DNA of 64,000 bases, from positions 4,413,531 to 4,477,530 of the forward strand of contig NZ_CP121472.1 of assembly GCF_036208045.1 (NCBI RefSeq). Reading direction: 5' to 3'. Position numbers and translations under genes: made by a program. Every line of letters begins with the position of its first letter. Within the stretch, counting starts at the first letter, position 1. Below the pieces are notes generated by a model. The model did not search any database and was not told the origin of the DNA. It was given only the letters and a program-made list of their open reading frames with translations. This document shows positions 36,731 to 47,149 of the stretch, in pieces. The DNA comes from Thiorhodovibrio winogradskyi. GTDB lineage: Bacteria > Pseudomonadota > Gammaproteobacteria > Chromatiales > Chromatiaceae.

Positions 36731-37588
36731 TTGAGTGACAGTAAACAAGCCGCCCCAAAGGATGCGAACACCAGCCCATCCGGCCAAATCGAAACCAGCC
36801 TGAACACCAGCGGCCCCCTGCGGTTGGAGATCGGTCAGCGCCGCTTTGCCGGCCATGGCCGCATTGATCTGCTGCGCCGCATCGGTGAGACGGGATCCAT
36901 CTCGCGTGCCGCGAAAGCCATGGGTATGTCCTACAAACAAGCCTGGGACGCGGTCGATGCCATGAATAATCTGGCCGAACATCCCTTGGTGCGACGCCAG
37001 GCCGGCGGGCGGCACGGCGGCGGCACCGAACTGACGGACGCGGGCCGACGCTTGATCCAGGTCTTTGAGGCCGCTGAGCGCGAACACCGCCGCTTTCTCG
37101 AACGCCTGAGCCAGAGCGTTCAGGATTTTGATCACTTCCACAACCTGCTAGGAGCCATGAACATGAAAGTCAGTGCACGCAATAATCTGCGCGGTATCGT
37201 CTCGGAGATCAAATCGGGCGCGGTCAACAGTGAAGTCACCCTGGATATCAAGGGCACCCCGCTGGTTGCCATCATCACCAACGAAAGTGTGACCACCCTG
37301 GGTTTGGCGGTGGGCCGTGAGGCCTTTGCGCTGATCAAGGCCTCCTTCGTCATGCTTGCCACCGAGGATGGCGGTCTGCGCACCTCGGCGCGCAACCGGC
37401 TGTGCGGCGCCATTGAGCGCCTCACCACCGGCGCGGTCAACACCGAGGTGGTGCTGGCCATGGACGGCGGCAGCCGTCTCACCGCCATGATCACCAACGA
37501 AAGCGCGCGCGAGCTGGAGCTGGCCGATGGCGCCCGCGCCTGCGCCTTGATCAAGGCACCGCATGTGATTCTCGCCGTGCGGGACTGA
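36731..37588 (+). CDS. modE: Molybdate-responsive transcriptional regulator ModE
   Basis: Residues about 30-140 form the winged helix of ModE: LRRIGETGSISRAAKAMGMS then YKQAWDAVDAMNNL, and RRQAGGRHGGGTELTDAGRR. Two Mop/TOBE domains follow (KVSARNNLRGIVSEIKSGAV and TSARNRLCGAIERLTTGAVN), which bind molybdate. No ATG precedes the domain; TTG 36731 gives 285 aa, near the usual 265, while TTG 36566 would add 55 low-complexity residues. It lies 248 bp upstream of modA on the same strand, with a ModE-type palindrome between them, so it probably represses modABC when molybdate is ample. Confidence 0.85.
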   Translation: MSDSKQAAPKDANTSPSGQIETSLNTSGPLRLEIGQRRFAGHGRIDLLRRIGETGSISRAAKAMGMSYKQAWDAVDAMNNLAEHPLVRRQAGGRHGGGTELTDAGRRLIQVFEAAEREHRRFLERLSQSVQDFDHFHNLLGAMNMKVSARNNLRGIVSEIKSGAVNSEVTLDIKGTPLVAIITNESVTTLGLAVGREAFALIKASFVMLATEDGGLRTSARNRLCGAIERLTTGAVNTEVVLAMDGGSRLTAMITNESARELELADGARACALIKAPHVILAVRD

Positions 37589-37763
37589 AACGCGGGCAGC
37601 CTCATTGCAACGGGATTACGGATTTGCGTCCCTCCAGACAGGATCAGGATTGCGACAACGCGCTCGCCTTCGTCGGCTTTACCTCAGCCAAGGAACCAAC
37701 CACTGGGCTAACTGACTGAATGGACTTGACCAAAGCGCTGGCACACCGTTTGCTTAATGTTTA

Positions 37764-38601
<838 letters not shown>

Positions 38602-38613
38602 GGCACGACGAGC

Positions 38614-39291
38614 ATGGGTTTCAGCGATGCCGACCTGCAAGCCATCTGGCTGACCGTGCGTCTGGCCAGCTCATCCACCGTGCTGCTGCTGATCATCGGC
38701 ACCCCGATCGCCTGGTGGCTGGCGCGCACCCGTTCACGCTTGCAAGGCCCGGTCGGCGCCGTGGTCGCCCTGCCTTTAGTGTTGCCACCCACGGTGCTAG
38801 GCTTTTATCTGCTGCTGGCAATGGGGCCGCACGGCCCCGTTGGCCAGTTCACCCAAGCGCTCGGCATCGGCTTGCTGCCCTTCACCTTTTGGGGACTGCT
38901 GGTGGCTTCGGTGCTCTCCTCCATGCCCTTTGTGGTGCAGCCGATCCAGAACGCCATTGAGGCGCTCGGCGAACGGCCACTGGAAGTGGCTGCCACCCTG
39001 GGCGCCGGGCCCTGGGATCGCTTTTTCACCGTGGTGGTGCCGCTGGCCAAGCCTGGCTTTCTGACGGCTGCCATTCTGAGCTTTGCCCATACCGTGGGCG
39101 AATTCGGCGTGGTGCTGATGATCGGCGGCAACATTCCCGGCGCCACCCGGGTGGTCTCAGTGCAGATTTACGACTATGTCGAGGTGATGGACTACGACCA
39201 AGCCTTTTGGCTGGCCGGCAGCATGGTGATCTTTTCCTTCCTGATCCTGCTCGCGCTCTATACCCTCAATCCCCAAGCCCGTCGCTTCTAA
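38614..39291 (+). CDS. modB: Molybdate ABC transporter permease ModB
   Basis: 225 aa with five membrane helices. The EAA loop of ABC permeases is EVAATLGAGPWDRFFTVVVP, preceded by SSMPFVVQPIQNAIEALGER, both typical of ModB/CysT-type proteins. It forms the inner-membrane channel with ModC. Start ATG 38614 follows modA by 12 bp; modC follows by 9 bp. Confidence 0.9.
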   Translation: MGFSDADLQAIWLTVRLASSSTVLLLIIGTPIAWWLARTRSRLQGPVGAVVALPLVLPPTVLGFYLLLAMGPHGPVGQFTQALGIGLLPFTFWGLLVASVLSSMPFVVQPIQNAIEALGERPLEVAATLGAGPWDRFFTVVVPLAKPGFLTAAILSFAHTVGEFGVVLMIGGNIPGATRVVSVQIYDYVEVMDYDQAFWLAGSMVIFSFLILLALYTLNPQARRF

Positions 39292-39300
39292 CACGCCACT

Positions 39301-40389
39301 ATGTCACAAACCAAGATTCAAGCGCGTTTCCATCTCGACTATCCCGATTTTTCGCTTGATGTGGATCTCGACCTGCCGGGGCGCGGCGTCACCGCGCTGT
39401 TTGGCCATTCCGGCTCCGGCAAAACCACCCTGTTGCGACTGATCGCCGGGCTGAACCGGGTGCGCGAAGGGTATCTCCAGGTTAATGGCGCGGTCTGGCA
39501 GGATGGGCGGCAGTTCCTGCCCACCCATCGCCGTCCGCTCGGCTATGTCTTCCAGGAGGCCAGCCTGTTTCCGCATCTGAGCGCGCGCGCCAATCTCGCC
39601 TATGGGATGAAGCGCGCCGGCGCGGCGGCCATGGGGCAGGAGGCGCTCGATCAGGCCGTCGCGTTGCTCGGCATCGGCCATTTGCTGGAGCGCCGTCCGC
39701 CGCAGCTCTCCGGCGGCGAGCGCCAGCGCATCGCTATCGCCCGCGCCCTGGCGGTACAGCCGCGATTGCTACTGATGGATGAACCACTGGCGGCGCTGGA
39801 TCTCAAGCGCAAGCAGGAGATTCTGCCCTATCTGGAGCGGCTGCACGATACGCTGGAGATTCCAGTGCTCTATGTGACCCATTCACCCGATGAGGTCGCG
39901 CGCCTGGCTGATACGGTGGTACTGCTGGAGCAGGGTCGGGTGCGCGCCAGCGGCCGCGTCAGCGAGGTCTTCAGTCGCCTGGATCTGCCCATTGCCCAGG
40001 ATCAAGACGCCAGCGCCATTATTCAGGGCCGAGTGCTCAGTCACGATGATCGCTATGCCCTGACCCGCCTGGAGATTCCTGGTGGTCATCTGACCGTCGC
40101 GCGGTTAGAGCGCAAGATTCACGACCAGGTTCGGGTGCGCGTCCATGCCCGCGATGTCAGCCTGGCGCTGGATGAACCCGGCACCTCCAGCATCGTGAAT
40201 ATCCTGCCAGCCCATATTCTGGAACTGCGTGAGATTGAACAAGCACAGGTGCTGGTCAAGCTTTGCACCGGCGCCGGCGAGCAAACCCCGCTGCTGGCGC
40301 GCATCACCCGCCACTCGCGTGACCGCCTGCGATTGCATCAGGGCCAGCCAGTATTCGCGCAAGTCAAGGCGGTCGCTTTGATGGACTAG
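39301..40389 (+). CDS. modC: Molybdate ABC transporter ATP-binding protein ModC
   Basis: 362 aa. Walker A GHSGSGKTT, signature LSGGERQRIAIARALA and Walker B LLLMDEPLAALDLKRKQEIL are all intact. The C-terminal 100 residues form a TOBE domain (ALTRLEIPGGHLTVARL, SIVNILPAHILELREIEQAQ), the feature that separates ModC from generic ATPases. It energises ModB and senses molybdate. It is convergent with recG with a 19-bp gap. Confidence 0.9.
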   Translation: MSQTKIQARFHLDYPDFSLDVDLDLPGRGVTALFGHSGSGKTTLLRLIAGLNRVREGYLQVNGAVWQDGRQFLPTHRRPLGYVFQEASLFPHLSARANLAYGMKRAGAAAMGQEALDQAVALLGIGHLLERRPPQLSGGERQRIAIARALAVQPRLLLMDEPLAALDLKRKQEILPYLERLHDTLEIPVLYVTHSPDEVARLADTVVLLEQGRVRASGRVSEVFSRLDLPIAQDQDASAIIQGRVLSHDDRYALTRLEIPGGHLTVARLERKIHDQVRVRVHARDVSLALDEPGTSSIVNILPAHILELREIEQAQVLVKLCTGAGEQTPLLARITRHSRDRLRLHQGQPVFAQVKAVALMD

Positions 40390-40408
40390 AAAGCCAGACA
40401 TCGGATGC

Positions 40409-42643
40409 TCAGATCACCGACGGTGAAAACACCCAGCGATTGATCAGCGGTTCAATCAGCTCTGGATATTGGCGATAAAGCACGGCAGCGAGTTCCCGTG
40501 CGCGCTGGACCAACTCCTGGTCGCGCAGTGGGTCGGCCAGGCGCAGGCGGGCGTGGCCGGACTGACGGGTGCCGAGCACTTCACCCGCGCCGCGCAGGCG
40601 CAAGTCAGCATCGGCGATGTTGAAGCCGCTGGATTCCTCGCGCAGCATTTTCAGTCGCTCGAAGGCCTGACCGGTGAGCGGTGGATGGTAGAGCAACAGA
40701 CACACGCTCGCGACTGATCCGCGCCCGACCCGGCCGCGCAGCTGGTGCAGTTGCGCGAGCCCCAGGCGCTCGGGATTTTCGATAATCATCAAACTGGCGT
40801 TGGGCACGTCAACGCCAACCTCAATCACCGTGGTGGCCACCAGCACCTGGAGTTCCCCGGCGGCAAAGGCGCGCATGACCGGCTCGCGCTCAGTGGGTTT
40901 CATGCGCCCATGCACCAGCCCGATGCCCTGGCCGGGCAACTCCTGGGCCAGTTCGGCCGCGGCATCCTCGGCGGCCTGGCATTGCAGTGCCTCGGATTCC
41001 TCGACCAGGGTGCAGACCCAGTAGGCCTGGCGACCGCTCTCGCAGGCCGCGCGCAAGCGCGCCATGACCTCGCCACGACGGGTATCGGGCACGGCGATAG
41101 TCTGTATCGGCTGGCGTCCTGGCGGCAGTTCGTCGATCACGGAAAGATCCAGATCGGCATAGGCGGTCATGGCGAGCGAACGCGGAATGGGGGTCGCTGT
41201 CATGATGAGTTGGTGCGGCAGGCGCCCGTCTCTTTGGCCCTTGTCGCGCAATCGAAGGCGCTGATGCACGCCGAAGCGATGCTGCTCGTCGATGATGACC
41301 AGGCCCAGCCGGTCGAAGCGCACATCCTCTTGGAAGAGCGCATGGGTGCCGATGACCAGCGGCGCCGCACCAGTTGCGAGCGCATGCACAATGCTTGCGC
41401 GCTCGGCGCCCTTGTGACGACCAGCCAACCACAGCGGCTCAATGCCGAGCGGCGCGAACCAGCGTCTGAAGCTGCGCAGATGCTGCTCGGCCAGCAGCTC
41501 AGTCGGCGCCATGAGCGCGACCTGAGCGTCGGACTCCAACGCCTGGGCGGCCGCCAGAGCGGCGACAATGGTTTTGCCCGAACCCACATCGCCTTGCAAC
41601 AGGCGCAGCATGGGGCGCGCATCAGCGAGATCGGCGGTCAGCTCGGCCAGCACTCGGGTTTGCGCGCCCGTGAGTTCAAAGCCAATTAGTCCGCGCAGAG
41701 CCGCAACCAACTGACCCGTTCCCGGCAAAGCCGGCGCGCCCGAGGCTCGCAGCTGCTCGCGAAACACCCGCAGCGCCAGCTGCTGCGCGACCAGCTCCTC
41801 CAGTGCCAGGCGCTGAAAAGCCGGATGGCGGCGCTCCAGCAGTGCCTCGATGGCGGTGTCCGGCGGCGGTCGATGGAGGATGCGCAGCGCATCGTTGAAC
41901 CTGGGCAACTTGAGCGGGTGCAGCAGGGATTCTGGCAGCAGCGCCGGCAGCTGTTCGGATCGCTCCCGCAGCAGCGCCAGGCTCTGCTCGGTCAGGGAAC
42001 GCCAAAGGGTCTGACTCAGCCCCTCGGTCGTGGGGTAGACCGGGGTCAGCGCGGGCACCGAGGCATCCTGCCCATTCCCGGCCTGCGCTGTTGTTGATGG
42101 CGTTGTTGGTGGCGGTCCAGCGCCAGAGTCCCAGCTGGAGTCCCAGCTGGAGTCTGGGTTGGAGCCCGTGCTGGATTCGCCATCAGCCGGCTCCTCGGCG
42201 AGAAATTCCAGCTCCGGGTGAATCATCTCGAGGCCTTTTGGCCCTTCGCGCACCTCACCGAACACGCACACCACCGCGCCCGGCTGAAACCGGCGCATTA
42301 GCGGCTGACCAAAGTGGAAAAACCTCAGCCACAGGCGCCCACCGGTCTTCTGGGCACTATCGGCGAGCTGGACCAAGAGTGCGCGCCGCCGACCCTGATG
42401 AATGTCAGCCGTTAGAATTCGCCCCCGCACCAGGGCTTCCTGCCTGGGCCGCAACTGGGTAATCAGGCAGGCGCGGGTACGATCCTGATAGCGCAGCGGC
42501 AAATGCAGCAGCAGATCGGCGACACTGCGAATACCCAGGTGCGCGAGGCGTTCGGTCATTCGCGGGCCCGCGCCACGCAGCTGTTCCACCGGCAAGGCTG
42601 CCAGACCGGCCAAAGACGCGCTTGGCAATGCTGGTGTTTTCAT
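40409..42643 (-). CDS. recG: ATP-dependent DNA helicase RecG
   Basis: 744 aa from ATG 42643 (MKTPALPSASLAG); the frame is open to 42685. The wedge/OB domain is N-terminal (LLLHLPLRYQDRTR). Helicase motifs include GDVGSGKTIVAALAA (I), IIDEQHRFGVHQR (II, DEQH), MTATPIPRSLA (III) and HQLRGRVGRGSVASVC (VI). RecG remodels stalled forks and Holliday junctions. Odd feature: a low-complexity insert near residues 175-215 (NPDSSWDSSWDSGAGPPPTT) encoded by a 12-bp tandem repeat at 42126-42161, in the OB-helicase linker. Confidence 0.9.
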   Translation of the reverse strand: MKTPALPSASLAGLAALPVEQLRGAGPRMTERLAHLGIRSVADLLLHLPLRYQDRTRACLITQLRPRQEALVRGRILTADIHQGRRRALLVQLADSAQKTGGRLWLRFFHFGQPLMRRFQPGAVVCVFGEVREGPKGLEMIHPELEFLAEEPADGESSTGSNPDSSWDSSWDSGAGPPPTTPSTTAQAGNGQDASVPALTPVYPTTEGLSQTLWRSLTEQSLALLRERSEQLPALLPESLLHPLKLPRFNDALRILHRPPPDTAIEALLERRHPAFQRLALEELVAQQLALRVFREQLRASGAPALPGTGQLVAALRGLIGFELTGAQTRVLAELTADLADARPMLRLLQGDVGSGKTIVAALAAAQALESDAQVALMAPTELLAEQHLRSFRRWFAPLGIEPLWLAGRHKGAERASIVHALATGAAPLVIGTHALFQEDVRFDRLGLVIIDEQHRFGVHQRLRLRDKGQRDGRLPHQLIMTATPIPRSLAMTAYADLDLSVIDELPPGRQPIQTIAVPDTRRGEVMARLRAACESGRQAYWVCTLVEESEALQCQAAEDAAAELAQELPGQGIGLVHGRMKPTEREPVMRAFAAGELQVLVATTVIEVGVDVPNASLMIIENPERLGLAQLHQLRGRVGRGSVASVCLLLYHPPLTGQAFERLKMLREESSGFNIADADLRLRGAGEVLGTRQSGHARLRLADPLRDQELVQRARELAAVLYRQYPELIEPLINRWVFSPSVI
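42126..42161 (+). repeat. 12-bp tandem repeat inside recG
   Basis: GAGTCCCAGCTG twice, then GAGTCTGGGTTG. It encodes the DSSWDSSWDS insert of RecG on the minus strand. Confidence 0.8.
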
Positions 42644-42788
42644 GCTTGCCCTGGCCCCACAAGCAGGCAAGGCGCCGCCGAACAAGTGTCAGGATAACGG
42701 GTTTGATGTGTCCGGGGTTCATGCTCCCGGGGTTGGTGATCACGGGCAGGCCGGACAATGACGCCTCGCTCGCCCATTGCGGCCCATG

Positions 42789-43958
42789 TCAACCGCGGGC
42801 GGCGGAAGTGGGCTTCTCTTCGGTCATCAGGGTTCGCGAGGCTCCGCCCCGGCGGGCTTTTAGCGCCTGGGCAAGCTGATGCACGGCCATGGCGTAGTAA
42901 GAGCTGTGGTTATAGCGGGTAATGACGTAAAAATTATCAAAGCCCACCCAATACTCGTAACCACTGCCGATATCAAGCCGCAGCAGGCTCAGCCGCTGCT
43001 GACCAGCAGGCAGCCGCGCCACCTCGATCCCGAGCGCGGCCAGCTCCTGCGTGCGGTAGTTGCTCGGAAACCCGGTCTCGAGACTCGCTGGCACGGCCTT
43101 GGCAACACGCACCCGCTCGGCCACCGGCTGACCGGTACGCCAACCATGCCCGATGAAATAATTGGCGACACTGCCGATGGCATCCTCGGAATTCCACAGG
43201 TCGCGCCGACCGTCGCCGTCGAAGTCGACAGCATAGCGACGGAAGCTTGAGGGCATGAACTGCCCCAGCCCCATGGCACCGGCGAAGGAGCCAACCGGGA
43301 GCAAGGGGTCGAACTTCTCATCACGCGCCATGATCAGGTAATGCGCCAACTCGCCGGTGAAGAACTCCGAGCGCCGCGGATAATCGAACGCCAGAGTCGC
43401 CAGGGCATCGATGATGCGGTGCGATCCCAGATAACCGCCCCAGCGGGTTTCCACGCCGATGATGGCGACCAGATACTCAGCCGGCACTCCATACTGCTGC
43501 TCGGCCCGCGCCAGGGTCGCTGCGTGACGGCGCCAAAAGTCGGTTCCGGCAGCGATGTTGGATTCTTGCAGGAACTTGGCGCGATAGCGCAACCAGGCCC
43601 CGGTTGGCTGGGTCGGCTTGCTGGCGCGCGGTCCGGCTCGGTCCATTTGCTCAATGATCCACTGCTGACGCTTGACCTGGGAGAATAGCCGCGCGAGTTC
43701 GGCGGTATCGAAGCCCTCTGCCTCCATGCGAGCCATGAACCGCTCAAGCCCCGGATAACCGGCATAGTCTCCGCCCACGCTGCCAGCCGCGGGCCGCGCG
43801 AGCGAAGTACCGGCCGCGCTGCCTCGTGGCGCTTCGGCGAACCAGAGCGGGGCGCCATCCGCTGTATCGGAGGCCCTGGTCTGCTGGGTTGAGCAACCAC
43901 CGAGCGCCACGGCCGCGCAGGCCAGTGGCAGTAGGAATCGCACTTGCAGCTTGATCAT
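42789..43958 (-). CDS. mltB: Lytic murein transglycosylase B
   Basis: 389 aa. Lipoprotein signal with lipobox ALGGC. The MltB catalytic Glu lies in AIIGVETRWGGYLGSHRIID, followed by DALATLAFDYPRRSEFFTGE and AMGLGQFMPSSFRRYAVDFD, all standard for the family (GH103). It cuts peptidoglycan between MurNAc and GlcNAc, leaving a 1,6-anhydro end, from the outer membrane. GAGGAC lies 10 bp before the start. The gene stands alone between ridA and recG. Confidence 0.9.
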   Translation of the reverse strand: MIKLQVRFLLPLACAAVALGGCSTQQTRASDTADGAPLWFAEAPRGSAAGTSLARPAAGSVGGDYAGYPGLERFMARMEAEGFDTAELARLFSQVKRQQWIIEQMDRAGPRASKPTQPTGAWLRYRAKFLQESNIAAGTDFWRRHAATLARAEQQYGVPAEYLVAIIGVETRWGGYLGSHRIIDALATLAFDYPRRSEFFTGELAHYLIMARDEKFDPLLPVGSFAGAMGLGQFMPSSFRRYAVDFDGDGRRDLWNSEDAIGSVANYFIGHGWRTGQPVAERVRVAKAVPASLETGFPSNYRTQELAALGIEVARLPAGQQRLSLLRLDIGSGYEYWVGFDNFYVITRYNHSSYYAMAVHQLAQALKARRGGASRTLMTEEKPTSAARG

Positions 43959-44062
43959 ACCCTAGATGTCCTCGATGTCGTCGCGCCGGGCACCGGACGA
44001 TTGACACTTCATCCTTCGCCATCGGCTGTTGGGATTGATTGCGCCGATTTTGCCTGGGCCAA

Positions 44063-44449
44063 TCATTCGTCCAGGACCAGGATGGCATCCATCTCCACCC
44101 CCGCGCCTTTAGGTAAGGCGGCAACGCCAATGGCCGCGCGCGCCGGGTAGGGCTCCTGGAAATAGTCCGCCATGACTTGATTCACCAGCGGAAAATGGCT
44201 GAGGTCGGTCAAAAAGACATGCAACTTGACCAAATCCTGAAACCCGCCACCGGCCGCTTGGGCGACCGCGAGCAGGTTATCAAACACGCGACGAATCTGC
44301 GCTTCCATGTCGCCACCAACCAGTTCCATGGTCGCGGGATCGAGCGGAATCTGGCCCGAGAGATAGACAGTATTGCCGGCCCGCACTGCCTGGGAGTAGG
44401 TACCAATGGCCCGCGGTGCCTGGTCGGTGTGAATCGGGGTTCTGGTCAT
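44063..44449 (-). CDS. ridA: RidA family protein (enamine/imine deaminase)
   Basis: 128 aa, standard length. RidA signatures: [40 protein letters not shown], and the catalytic Arg region [20 protein letters not shown]. It hydrolyses reactive enamine intermediates such as 2-aminoacrylate. Met at 44449 is where the family begins; the frame is open upstream through a repetitive leader (44448-44501) and could add a non-family extension. Confidence 0.9.
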   Translation of the reverse strand: MTRTPIHTDQAPRAIGTYSQAVRAGNTVYLSGQIPLDPATMELVGGDMEAQIRRVFDNLLAVAQAAGGGFQDLVKLHVFLTDLSHFPLVNQVMADYFQEPYPARAAIGVAALPKGAGVEMDAILVLDE

Positions 44450-44501
44450 GCTTGAAATTCCGCTTATGCTTGAGATGTCCCTTGTGCTTAAGACATCTTT
44501 G
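44448..44501 (+). repeat. Three imperfect 18-bp tandem repeats before ridA
   Basis: ATGCTTGAAATTCCGCTT, ATGCTTGAGATGTCCCTT and GTGCTTAAGACATCTTTG. They occupy the ridA leader on the minus strand and keep its frame open. Confidence 0.6.
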
Positions 44502-44538
44502 GTGGACACCAAATTCGCGCGTCCCGCCCGCGTCACCT

Positions 44539-44991
44539 TCAGTGTGGCGTGAACAACCGCTGCCACCAGCGCCGCCGCCCCCGTGTCGGCGCAGTCGCCT
44601 TGGGCAAATCCACCGGGGCCAGCAAGGACAGGGTCCAGCCCGGCAGCGGCGGATTGTCGCTGAAACCACAGACAACACCGAGATTGTTCGGATCGTAAAT
44701 CTTCACGAAGCGCGGCTCGCTGAGGGAATCGGCATAAACGATGCCACAAAAATCCTCGTCGTGCTCGCGTTTGAGCAGCAGATCGATTTCATCGATAAAG
44801 TGTCTGATCTGCTCCGCTCCACGGGGTGCCACTGGGGGCGGCTCGCCAAGGGCGTAGAGATACCAGCCCTGGTCGGCGCGCTCGCGCAGCACCTGCCAGA
44901 GTGCGTCAAGCCGCGGCCAGCGCAAGGCCGAGGTAAAGCTGCCGCGAAATGCGGCCAGATAGGGATCATCGCTTGGCGTTTCGGTGGTCAT
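44539..44991 (-). CDS. Hypothetical protein, 150 aa
   Basis: Soluble protein with a well-defined core: [60 protein letters not shown] and [20 protein letters not shown], ending in a basic Trp/Arg tail. It is divergent from purC with 119 bp between starts. Codon use and clean start support a real gene. I do not recognise the family. Confidence 0.65.
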   Translation of the reverse strand: MTTETPSDDPYLAAFRGSFTSALRWPRLDALWQVLRERADQGWYLYALGEPPPVAPRGAEQIRHFIDEIDLLLKREHDEDFCGIVYADSLSEPRFVKIYDPNNLGVVCGFSDNPPLPGWTLSLLAPVDLPKATAPTRGRRRWWQRLFTPH

Positions 44992-45110
44992 TCGCGTTCC
45001 GCGCTGCTGTGATAGTCTGCCACGCCTGTCCTAAAGACCTTGCTGCTCGGCACTGATTGCTGTTCAGGACAGGTCGTTGTTCCGCACAGATGCTTGAGGA
45101 TCATGCCGTC

Positions 45111-46007
45111 ATGATGGGCCTGTATGCTGCAAAGATTGACCATCTCCCCCTCCTCGGTCAAGGCAAGGTACGCGACATTTACGCTGTCGATGATCAGTGG
45201 CTGCTGATCCTGACCAGCGACCGACTGTCGGCCTTCGACCTGGTGCTGCCCCAGCCCATTCCCGGCAAGGGCGAGGTGCTGACCCGGGTCACGCGCTTTT
45301 GGCTCGCACGCACCGCGCATTTGATTCCCAACCAGTTGCCGCGACCGGACGACCAGGCCCCGACACTGGAAGCGCTGCTTCCCGAGCCCGAGCAGCGGGC
45401 GCGCATTGGCGAGCGGGCCATGCTGGTGCGGCGCCTGCGCCCGCTGCCGGTTGAGGCCGTGGTGCGCGGCTACCTGATTGGCTCCGGTTGGAAGGATTAT
45501 CAACAACAGGGCGCGGTCTGCGGCATCGCGCTGCCGCCAGGCCTGGTGCAGGCGGCGCGACTACCGGAGCCGATTTATACCCCGGCCACCAAGGCCGAGG
45601 CCGGCGCACATGATGAGAATATCAGCTTCGAGCAGACCCAAGAGCTGCTCGGGCGCGAGCTGGCCGCCAAAGTGCGCGACATCAGCCTGCGGCTTTATCA
45701 GGAGGCTGCCGCCTATGCCGCGACGCGCGGAATCATCATCGCCGATACCAAGTTTGAATTCGGCCTTGATGATCAGGACCGCCTGCATCTCATCGACGAG
45801 GTGCTCACGCCGGATTCATCGCGCTTCTGGCCTGCCGATGCCTACCAACCCGGGGGCAGCCCGCCGAGCTTTGACAAGCAATTCGTGCGCGATTACCTAG
45901 AATCCATTCACTGGGACAAACGTCCGCCCGCGCCTGAACTACCGGCGGAGATCATCACCCAGACCGCCGCCAAGTATGCCGAGGCCGAGCGACGGCTGAC
46001 CGCCTGA
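45111..46007 (+). CDS. purC: Phosphoribosylaminoimidazole-succinocarboxamide synthase
   Basis: 298 aa from ATG 45111 (TTGAGGAT upstream; ATG 45090 and TTG 45057 are in frame). SAICAR synthase motifs: [60 protein letters not shown] and [17 protein letters not shown]. It joins aspartate to CAIR in purine synthesis. The longer form (about 300 aa, yeast-Ade1-like) is usual in many gammaproteobacteria with an isolated purC. Confidence 0.9.
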   Translation: MMGLYAAKIDHLPLLGQGKVRDIYAVDDQWLLILTSDRLSAFDLVLPQPIPGKGEVLTRVTRFWLARTAHLIPNQLPRPDDQAPTLEALLPEPEQRARIGERAMLVRRLRPLPVEAVVRGYLIGSGWKDYQQQGAVCGIALPPGLVQAARLPEPIYTPATKAEAGAHDENISFEQTQELLGRELAAKVRDISLRLYQEAAAYAATRGIIIADTKFEFGLDDQDRLHLIDEVLTPDSSRFWPADAYQPGGSPPSFDKQFVRDYLESIHWDKRPPAPELPAEIITQTAAKYAEAERRLTA

Positions 46008-46138
46008 GCAGTCACACTTCTCATCGCTCCCGCATTCTCGCCCGGGATCGACACCGCCACCAAAAAATGCTACCCGAGCAGAAATCCTCTGCGCAAACGC
46101 GCTAGAATGCGCGCATCTCAACGAAGGCAATCTTGGTT

Positions 46139-47149
46139 ATGTGGCGTTTTTTGCTACGCGCGCTCCTGGTCCTGGTGTTCGCGCTGATTCTCCTAGCCCT
46201 TGTCGGCCCCTTGCTCATTGACCCCAATCCGGCCAAGGAGCAGTCGCCGGCGCGGATCGAACCCTCCGCGGCCACTTACGCTTTCGTCACAATCCCCGTC
46301 AGCGGCACTCCGGGCCTGCGCGCGCATTATCGCGACTCCACCGATCCGCGGCGCGATGATTTCGACCCGCTCGGGCAGCGGATTTTTCTGCTGCTGCATG
46401 GCTTTACCTTCAACCTGTCCACCTGGGATCCAATGTTCCCCTTCTTCGCCCGGGAAGGACGCACCATCGCCTATGACCAACTTCCCTATGGCCTGAGCGA
46501 AAAACCCTTGCCGGCGGGACTCAAGGGCGACAACCCCTACGCCAAGGCATCCGCCGTCGAACAACTCCTCGCTCTGATGGATGCGCTCGAGATACCGGAG
46601 GCAGTATTGGTGGGTAACTCCGCCGGCGGCACCCTGGCGCTTGAAGTGGCCCGAAGCGCGCCTGATCGCGTCAGCGCCCTGGTGCTCATCAGCCCCTGGG
46701 TTTACGCCACCCGCCCGACCTTCCCCGCCTGGCTGGTCAGCACACCACAAATGAAACGCATCAGCCTGCTGCTCGGGCGCTATCTGGGCGAGGGCATGCC
46801 ACTGCTCGATCTCTCCTATGCCGACCCTGAGCGCATCAGCGATACCCGGCGGGAACTCGCCGCCAGCCACAGCTGGACGCCCGGTTGGGATCTGGCCTGG
46901 GGCGCGTTGATGAATCGCTCCCTCATCGATGCCGTGACCGTTAGCGAGTCATTGGCGGACATTACCCAACCGACCCTGGTCATCGCGGGCGCGCGCGACC
47001 GGATCGTCGAGATGGCCGACAGCGCCCGCGCCGCCAATGCCCTGCCCAACGCCGAGTTCGCGGTCTTGCCCGAGTGCGGGCATGTGCCGCACGAAGAATG
47101 TCCGGACCTGGTCCGAGCGGTCATTGCCGACTGGCTGCGGCACCTCTGA
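46139..47149 (+). CDS. Alpha/beta hydrolase, membrane-anchored
   Basis: 336 aa from ATG 46139. An N-terminal membrane segment (FLLRALLVLVFALILLALVG) anchors it. The hydrolase fold has nucleophile Ser in VLVGNSAGGTLALEVA, acid Asp in LVIAGARDRIVEMAD and His in CGHVPHEECPDLVR, with oxyanion-loop LLHGFTFNLSTWDP. Substrate unknown. Its 3' end overlaps the convergent solute-binding protein gene by 29 bp. TAGAAT at 46104-46109 may be its -10 element. Confidence 0.8.
   Translation: MWRFLLRALLVLVFALILLALVGPLLIDPNPAKEQSPARIEPSAATYAFVTIPVSGTPGLRAHYRDSTDPRRDDFDPLGQRIFLLLHGFTFNLSTWDPMFPFFAREGRTIAYDQLPYGLSEKPLPAGLKGDNPYAKASAVEQLLALMDALEIPEAVLVGNSAGGTLALEVARSAPDRVSALVLISPWVYATRPTFPAWLVSTPQMKRISLLLGRYLGEGMPLLDLSYADPERISDTRRELAASHSWTPGWDLAWGALMNRSLIDAVTVSESLADITQPTLVIAGARDRIVEMADSARAANALPNAEFAVLPECGHVPHEECPDLVRAVIADWLRHL

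Noticed and set aside
40745-41689. Long plus-strand open frame opposite recG
   Set aside because: RecG motifs are clear on the minus strand; the antisense frame is composition-driven by high GC.
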